NCBI GenBank assembly: GCA_963819475.1 | Contig: CAWFWE010000003.1 | Coordinates: forward strand, 248,001-312,000 | Source of the DNA: DASUAS01 sp963819475 | GTDB taxonomy: Bacteria > Actinomycetota > Acidimicrobiia > IMCC26256 > DASPTH01 | Direction of reading: 5' to 3' | DNA length: 64,000 nt | Shown: in pieces, positions 60,260 through 64,000 of the stretch | Layout: each line of letters opens with the position of its first letter | Position numbering within the stretch: position 1 is the first letter of the stretch | The notes under the pieces: model-generated | Database searches by the model: none | What the model saw: the letters and a program-made list of their open reading frames with translations, nothing else | What the model was told of the DNA's origin: nothing | Program-made: the position numbers and the translations under genes

Positions 60260-60867
60260 TGCAGCGTGGTGCCGTAGACCCGCCAATAGGACAACCGGTT
60301 CGACTCCTCGCCCGGCTGCACCGACACCGCTTGTGCATCGGGGACCTCGATGCTCCCGAACTGCGCGCCGGCGGCGTCGGCGCCGAGCTGCGCGTGCAAC
60401 GTGTGGATGTCCTCCTCGTAGTTGGCGATGAGGCGTTGCTCGTAGTCGGTGGCCGGATCCGAGATCGCCTTCACCTGGAGGTACGCGGCCTTGGGGAAGA
60501 AGAACGGCATCGCCAGCTCGGGCCGGTCCTGCTGCACCGCCTGCCACAAGCCCTGCACGCCGGCGGTGAACGTCGCGCCGCTCGCCGCCGGGCGGTCGTC
60601 GGTCTGGGGGAGCGCGCCGGGGTCGGTGGTCGCGGCGGTCGTCGGCGGCGTAGTGGTGGCGAGGGTCGTGACCGTCGGCGCGCCGCCCCCGGTCGTGACC
60701 GGTGCGGTGCTGGTGGAGGTCGGGGCGACGGTGGCGCCACTCGGCGCGGTCGTTGCGAGGGTCGCCGGGTCCCGCTCGGGACCGAGGCTCACGAGCACGA
60801 GGCCGACGACCGCCGCGACGACCAGGACGCCGATCGTGTCCAGGCGCGCCGGCCGCTCGTCCTCCAC
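60163..60867 (-). CDS. Membrane-anchored protein with Thr/Pro-rich linker
   Basis: A 234-residue protein: short cytoplasmic start, one helix (TIGVLVVAAVVGLVLVSLG), a Thr/Ala/Pro-rich linker of about 60 residues (TTTPPTTAATTDPGALP), and a compact outer domain (VQGLWQAVQQDRPELAMPFFFPKAAYLQVKAI, RLSYWRVYGTTLHYTEDGQARSFPVTSLISWRGQWYVVHLGEIR). The outer domain has an NTF2-like or stress-lipoprotein look but I cannot name it. TAGCTT lies 6 bases before GTG 60867. Confidence 0.75.
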   Translation of the reverse strand: MEDERPARLDTIGVLVVAAVVGLVLVSLGPERDPATLATTAPSGATVAPTSTSTAPVTTGGGAPTVTTLATTTPPTTAATTDPGALPQTDDRPAASGATFTAGVQGLWQAVQQDRPELAMPFFFPKAAYLQVKAISDPATDYEQRLIANYEEDIHTLHAQLGADAAGAQFGSIEVPDAQAVSVQPGEESNRLSYWRVYGTTLHYTEDGQARSFPVTSLISWRGQWYVVHLGEIR

Positions 60868-60873
60868 CCGGCG

Positions 60874-60879
60874 AAGCTA
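60874..60879 (-). promoter_or_regulatory. -10 element of Thr/Pro-linker protein gene
   Basis: TAGCTT on the minus strand, 6 bases before GTG 60867. Confidence 0.55.
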
Positions 60880-60893
60880 CGCGGCGGTGGTCC

Positions 60894-60899
60894 TAACGT
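60894..60899 (+). promoter_or_regulatory. -10 element of acidic protein gene
   Basis: TAACGT, 6 bases before GTG 60906; divergent from the minus-strand -10 with 14 bases between. Confidence 0.55.
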
Positions 60900-60905
60900 G
60901 GACCC

Positions 60906-61241
60906 GTGGACGACGACGCCGAGCCGGGGCCCGACGAGCAGGACCGGGCCCAGGAGCCCGATGAGGCGGGAACGACCGACGCGGCGGGTCCGGCCGAGGC
61001 TTGGGAACGCCCGATCGACCGGTTCCGGCGCGGCGCCGCGGGCTCGGTGATCGCGGCGGGCCTGCTCGGCGTGCGCGACGCGCTGGAGGGCCGGCCGGAG
61101 AAGGAGGAGCCCGCGATCGTGAGCGAGGCAGCCGAGCCCCGGCTCGATCACATCGACCTCGTGCTCGACCCCGAGCATCCCGAGCGGTCGCGGGCGGTGG
61201 TCTACCTGCCGCCACCCGAGGAACGGGACGACGACGCCTGA
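60906..61241 (+). CDS. Small acidic protein of unknown function, 111 aa
   Basis: An acidic, Asp/Glu/Pro-rich N-terminus (DDDAEPGPDEQDRAQEPDEA), then a short helix ERPIDRFRRGAAGSVIAAGLLGVRDALEG and the C-terminal HIDLVLDPEHPERSRAVVYLPPPEERDD. No signal peptide. The middle helix is amphipathic rather than clearly membrane-spanning. Similar small proteins occur in Actinobacteria without assigned function. Confidence 0.7.
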   Translation: MDDDAEPGPDEQDRAQEPDEAGTTDAAGPAEAWERPIDRFRRGAAGSVIAAGLLGVRDALEGRPEKEEPAIVSEAAEPRLDHIDLVLDPEHPERSRAVVYLPPPEERDDDA

Positions 61242-61245
61242 GCCC

Positions 61246-62199
61246 TCAATCGAGGGCCGCGAGGTTGGCGTGCTCCGCCACGTCGAGCGCGGCGAAGTAC
61301 ATCGTCTCCGGGTGGCCCTTGAGCTCGCTGTCGAGGAAGTCGACGGTCACGCGGGTCAGGAGGTCGAAGTGCGGATCGGCCGGATCCGTGAACGGCGGTC
61401 CGTGCGACGCGTTCCACAACGACAGCAGCGCCTTCGGCTCCTGGAGCACCGAGCGATCCCAGCTGATTCCCTGGCCGTACGGGTTGTGCTCGTCCTGGTC
61501 GCTCAGCACGTGCAGGATCGGTCGCCCGTTGGCCTGGTACCGGCCGAGCGATCCCAGGTCGGCGGCGTAGGCGACGACCGCGCGCACCCGCGGGTCGAGC
61601 CGGAACGGCTGGTAGCCGTCACCGAACGCGATGACCGCGCCGTCGGAGTGGCCGGCGACTGCGATGCGGTCGGGGTCGATCATCCCGCCCAGGGTCGCGC
61701 CGCCCGACTGCGAGAGGTCGAGCACCTGCGTGGTGACGAACCAGGTGTCGGCGTACAGCTGATCCCAGTCCAGGTTCTCCGTCGGCCCCGCGGGCTGCCC
61801 GCTGAGCAGCGGGTACGTGGGCGCCGCGACCACGTAGCCGGCGGCGGCGATGCGGGACAGGAGCGTGCTGTAGGACGCCGGCGTCGCTGCGAAGCCGTGG
61901 GCGAACACCACGAGCGGGTACGGCCCGCCGCCGTCGGACGGGTACCAGATCGTCGTCGGCAGCCGCCGCTCGGGTGACCCGGGGTACGCGCCGAACGCCG
62001 CGGTCGGGCGGGAGCCGTCGACGAAGGTCGTCGGGAGCACGCCGACGGGATGCTTGACCCCGACGGTCATCGGCGACACCGGTTGCGGGGGTGGCGGCGG
62101 CGGGGGCATGCACGCGGCGGCGGCCACCGCCAGCACCAGCGTGAGGGTCGCGGCGAGCGCCCACCGCCTCGAGCGACGCGTCACGCGTGAGTTGGGCAC
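61246..62199 (-). CDS. Secreted lipoprotein alpha/beta hydrolase (cutinase/lipase-like)
   Basis: A 317-residue exported hydrolase. RWALAATLTLVLAVAAAAC gives a lipobox and is followed by PPPPPPP. Motifs: LPTTIWYPSDGGGPYPLVVFAHGFAATPASY, the nucleophile in IAVAGHSDGAVIA, the acid in HVLSDQDEHNPYGQG and His in LWNASHGPPFTD. It resembles the chlorophyllase/PET-hydrolase type of dienelactone-fold esterases. GTG 62199 has TAGAGT 8 bases upstream. Confidence 0.82.
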   Translation of the reverse strand: MPNSRVTRRSRRWALAATLTLVLAVAAAACMPPPPPPPQPVSPMTVGVKHPVGVLPTTFVDGSRPTAAFGAYPGSPERRLPTTIWYPSDGGGPYPLVVFAHGFAATPASYSTLLSRIAAAGYVVAAPTYPLLSGQPAGPTENLDWDQLYADTWFVTTQVLDLSQSGGATLGGMIDPDRIAVAGHSDGAVIAFGDGYQPFRLDPRVRAVVAYAADLGSLGRYQANGRPILHVLSDQDEHNPYGQGISWDRSVLQEPKALLSLWNASHGPPFTDPADPHFDLLTRVTVDFLDSELKGHPETMYFAALDVAEHANLAALD

Positions 62200-62207
62200 G
62201 GGCCGAG

Positions 62208-62213
62208 ACTCTA
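62208..62213 (-). promoter_or_regulatory. -10 element of lipoprotein hydrolase gene
   Basis: TAGAGT on the minus strand, 8 bases before GTG 62199. Confidence 0.5.
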
Positions 62214-62282
62214 CCGGCGGCCCTGTCCCGTCCTGCACCGAGCCCGGGGACCCCGCTGGCCCCAGGGGCCCCAGACAGACGA

Positions 62283-62930
62283 CTACAGGAGGAGCGGTGC
62301 CACCAGGCCGTGGGAGGCGGTGTCGTCGTGGGCGAGGCGATGCTCCACCACCTGGTCGACGGCCACCATCGCGATGCGATGGTCCTCGGCGAAGCGCTCG
62401 AGGTACGGGATGCGCGCCGGCGAGCCGTCTTCGCAGAGCACCTCGCAGATCGTGGCGACCGGCGGGAGCCCGGCCAGGCGGGCGAGGTCGACCGCGGCCT
62501 CGGTGTGGCCGCGACGCTCGAGGACGCCACCCGGGCGGGCGCGTAGGGGGAACACGTGACCGGGCCGCTGGAAGTCGGACGGCCGGGCGCCGGGGTCGAG
62601 GATCCGGCGGATGGTGGTGGCGCGGTCGCCGGCGCCGATGCCGCTGCCGGCGGTGACATGGTCGATCGACACGGTGAAGGCGGTGTCGTTCCCGGCGCGG
62701 TCGGACGGGACCATCGGCCACATGTCGAGCTCGTCGAGGCGGCCCGAGTCGCACGGCATGCACACCAGCCCGCGTGCCCAGCGGAGCATGAAGTTGATGG
62801 CGTCGGGCGTCACCCAGCAGGCCGCCATGGTCAGGTCGCCCTCGTTCTCGCGGTCTTCGTCGTCGACGACGAGCACCATCTCGCCGCGCCGGATGCGCTT
62901 GAGAGCTTCGTCGATGGTTGCGAGCGACAT
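62283..62930 (-). CDS. ribB: 3,4-dihydroxy-2-butanone 4-phosphate synthase
   Basis: A 215-residue stand-alone DHBP synthase, which makes the four-carbon unit of riboflavin from ribulose 5-phosphate. Motifs: VLVVDDEDRENEGDLTMAACWVTPDAINFMLRWARGLVC, the loop TAFTVSIDHVTAGSGIGAGDRATTIRRI and RPGHVFPLRARPGGVLERRGHTEAAVDLARLAG. The C-terminal GTP cyclohydrolase II half found in RibBA is absent. GGAGACACCG precedes ATG. Only 24 bases separate it from the upstream kinase, so they may be cotranscribed. Confidence 0.95.
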   Translation of the reverse strand: MSLATIDEALKRIRRGEMVLVVDDEDRENEGDLTMAACWVTPDAINFMLRWARGLVCMPCDSGRLDELDMWPMVPSDRAGNDTAFTVSIDHVTAGSGIGAGDRATTIRRILDPGARPSDFQRPGHVFPLRARPGGVLERRGHTEAAVDLARLAGLPPVATICEVLCEDGSPARIPYLERFAEDHRIAMVAVDQVVEHRLAHDDTASHGLVAPLLL

Positions 62931-62954
62931 CGGTGTCTCCTCTGGGTGGGGGGG

Positions 62955-63971
62955 TCAGTTGTGCGGAAGGGTGACGACCATGCGACAACCGTGCGGCTCC
63001 CGCTTCTCCGGATGGATGTCGCCGCCGTGGAGGTCGACGATCCACTGCGCGATGGCGAGGCCGAGTCCGGCACCCCCATCGCGTGAGGCCCGGGCCGCGT
63101 CGGCCCGGTAGAACCGCTCGAAGATGCGTGCCTCGTCGGCCTCGGCGATGCCGGGGCCCTCGTCGAGCACCTCGATGGTGACGCCGTCGGGGCGGCGACG
63201 GGCGCGCACCTCGACCGTGCCGCCGCGCGGCGTGTGGCGCACCGCGTTCTCGAGCAGGTTGGCCACCACCTGGTGCACGCGCTCGGGATCGCCGTCGGCG
63301 GTGAGGTCCGGAGAGTCGACCGACACCGACACCGCGATCTCGGGGGCGTGCAGCTGCTGCTCGCGGACCGCGTGGGCGAGGAGGGGCTCCACCCGGAATG
63401 CGGTGCGGTCGAGGGGCACCGCGCCCGACTCGAGCCGCGACAGGTCGAGGAGCTGCTTGACCAGGCGGCCCAACCGCTCCACCTGGGCGAGCATGGTGCG
63501 GAAGGTCTCCGGGTCGGGCTCGGTGACGCCGTCGACCAGGTTCTCCAGCACCGCCTGCAGCGCGGTGATGGGCGTCCGCAGCTCGTGCGACACGTTCGCC
63601 ACCAGGTCGCGCCGCACGCGGTCGGTCTCGGCGAGCTCCGCCGCCATCTGGTTGAACGCCCGGGCGAGCTCGCCGACCTCGTCGCGCGACGACGTCGAGA
63701 CCCGCCGGTCGTAGTTGCCCTTCGCCATCTCGGACGCGGCGGCGGCCATCTGACGGAGTGGCGACGTCATGCCCCGCGAGAGGAACCAGACCATCGCCAT
63801 GGCGATCGCACCGGCGATGATGCCGCTCACCGAAGGCCACACGCCGATCTTGATGAGCACCCAGAACACGAACACCGTCACCGCCACCGCGGCGGCGATG
63901 ACGAAGCCCAGCTTCAGCTTGATGGAGGGGACGTCATCGAGCGGATGCGCGAGCCGTTCGCGGCGCGTCAC
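62955..63971 (-). CDS. Sensor histidine kinase
   Basis: A 338-residue kinase with two adjacent helices (LKLGFVIAAAVAVTVFVFWVLIKIG, SGIIAGAIAMAMVWFLSRGM) and almost no outer loop, so the signal is probably in the membrane. HAMP follows (SPLRQMAAAASEMAKGNYDRRV), then HisKA with NVSHELRTPITALQAVLENLV and the ATPase domain with NLLENAVRHTPRGG, DEGPGIAEADEARIFERFYR and GGAGLGLAI. GTG start overlaps the stop of an upstream gene, expected to be its response regulator. Confidence 0.9.
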   Translation of the reverse strand: MTRRERLAHPLDDVPSIKLKLGFVIAAAVAVTVFVFWVLIKIGVWPSVSGIIAGAIAMAMVWFLSRGMTSPLRQMAAAASEMAKGNYDRRVSTSSRDEVGELARAFNQMAAELAETDRVRRDLVANVSHELRTPITALQAVLENLVDGVTEPDPETFRTMLAQVERLGRLVKQLLDLSRLESGAVPLDRTAFRVEPLLAHAVREQQLHAPEIAVSVSVDSPDLTADGDPERVHQVVANLLENAVRHTPRGGTVEVRARRRPDGVTIEVLDEGPGIAEADEARIFERFYRADAARASRDGGAGLGLAIAQWIVDLHGGDIHPEKREPHGCRMVVTLPHN

Positions 63972-64000
63972 GGCGCGACGCCCTCGTCGGGTGGGTCGCC
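63968..64000 (-). CDS. C-terminal end of an upstream gene, probably the response regulator
   Basis: An open frame GDPPDEGVAP-stop enters from the window edge, and its TGA overlaps the kinase GTG as GTGA. Coupling to a sensor kinase suggests a response regulator, but only ten residues are visible. Confidence 0.4.
   Translation of the reverse strand, partial: GDPPDEGVAP

Overview
The window is a very GC-rich bacterial chromosome segment with dense coding on both strands, typical of Actinomycetota and most like a member of the Acidimicrobiia. The supporting signs are a PASTA-type Ser/Thr kinase, a GatCAB amidotransferase, a classical menaquinone pathway, a luciferase-like F420-type oxidoreductase, a maleylpyruvate-isomerase (mycothiol-type) domain and many genes that look leaderless. 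There is no rRNA, tRNA, CRISPR array, transposase or phage module, so this looks like ordinary core chromosome.

Layout. 1-5.3 kb: kinase tail, SCP2 protein and gatC-gatA-gatB. 5.3-8.3 kb (minus): alpha/beta hydrolase, a class II aldolase with an unusual N-terminal domain, and a beta-propeller protein. 8.4-17.2 kb (plus): ilvD, a DNA glycosylase, a two-component system, then ilvB-ilvN-ilvC behind a leader-peptide attenuator (MHHHAATILVVT, two hairpins, T7 tract). 17.3-19.7 kb: plsY and an ECF sigma factor with an unusual soluble anti-sigma partner. 20-26.7 kb: a GGDEF-EAL protein, a dehydrogenase, an amidase and an ATP-dependent DNA ligase. 26.7-34.5 kb: menB-menA-menC, menH, menD and menF-menG-merR. 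34.5-43.7 kb: transporter, aldo/keto reductase, crotonase and CaiB-like genes, flavin reductase, acyl-CoA ligase and a UbiB-like kinase. 43.8-50.6 kb: a second ECF locus with proline-rich proteins, a DMT exporter, a glycosyltransferase, a polysaccharide deacetylase and a secreted propeller. 50.7-64 kb: small secreted protein, cupin, LLM oxidoreductase, acyl-CoA dehydrogenase, a third ECF/anti-sigma/propeller-lipoprotein locus, pdxH, small proteins, ribB and a sensor kinase running off the end.

The most unusual feature is a family of short hairpin-bearing repeats at junctions between co-directional genes (gatA-gatB, glycosylase-regulator, ilvB-ilvN, menB-menA, acyl-CoA dehydrogenase-LLM oxidoreductase). 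Three junctions carry tandem arrays with periods 61, 62 and 63. The hairpin stem shows a compensatory C-G to T-A change between arrays. In four junctions the inserted DNA is an open micro-ORF whose stop overlaps the next start as ATGA. This suggests insertion or amplification that keeps translational coupling.

Two general properties affect the annotation. About twenty genes have a TANNNT-type -10 hexamer 6-9 bases before the start codon, which indicates leaderless mRNAs; two divergent pairs share one symmetric -10. About a dozen genes, including all three gat genes, are each split by a single small indel, usually in a G/C run or GC repeat. I read these as residual assembly errors and annotate the genes as single units.
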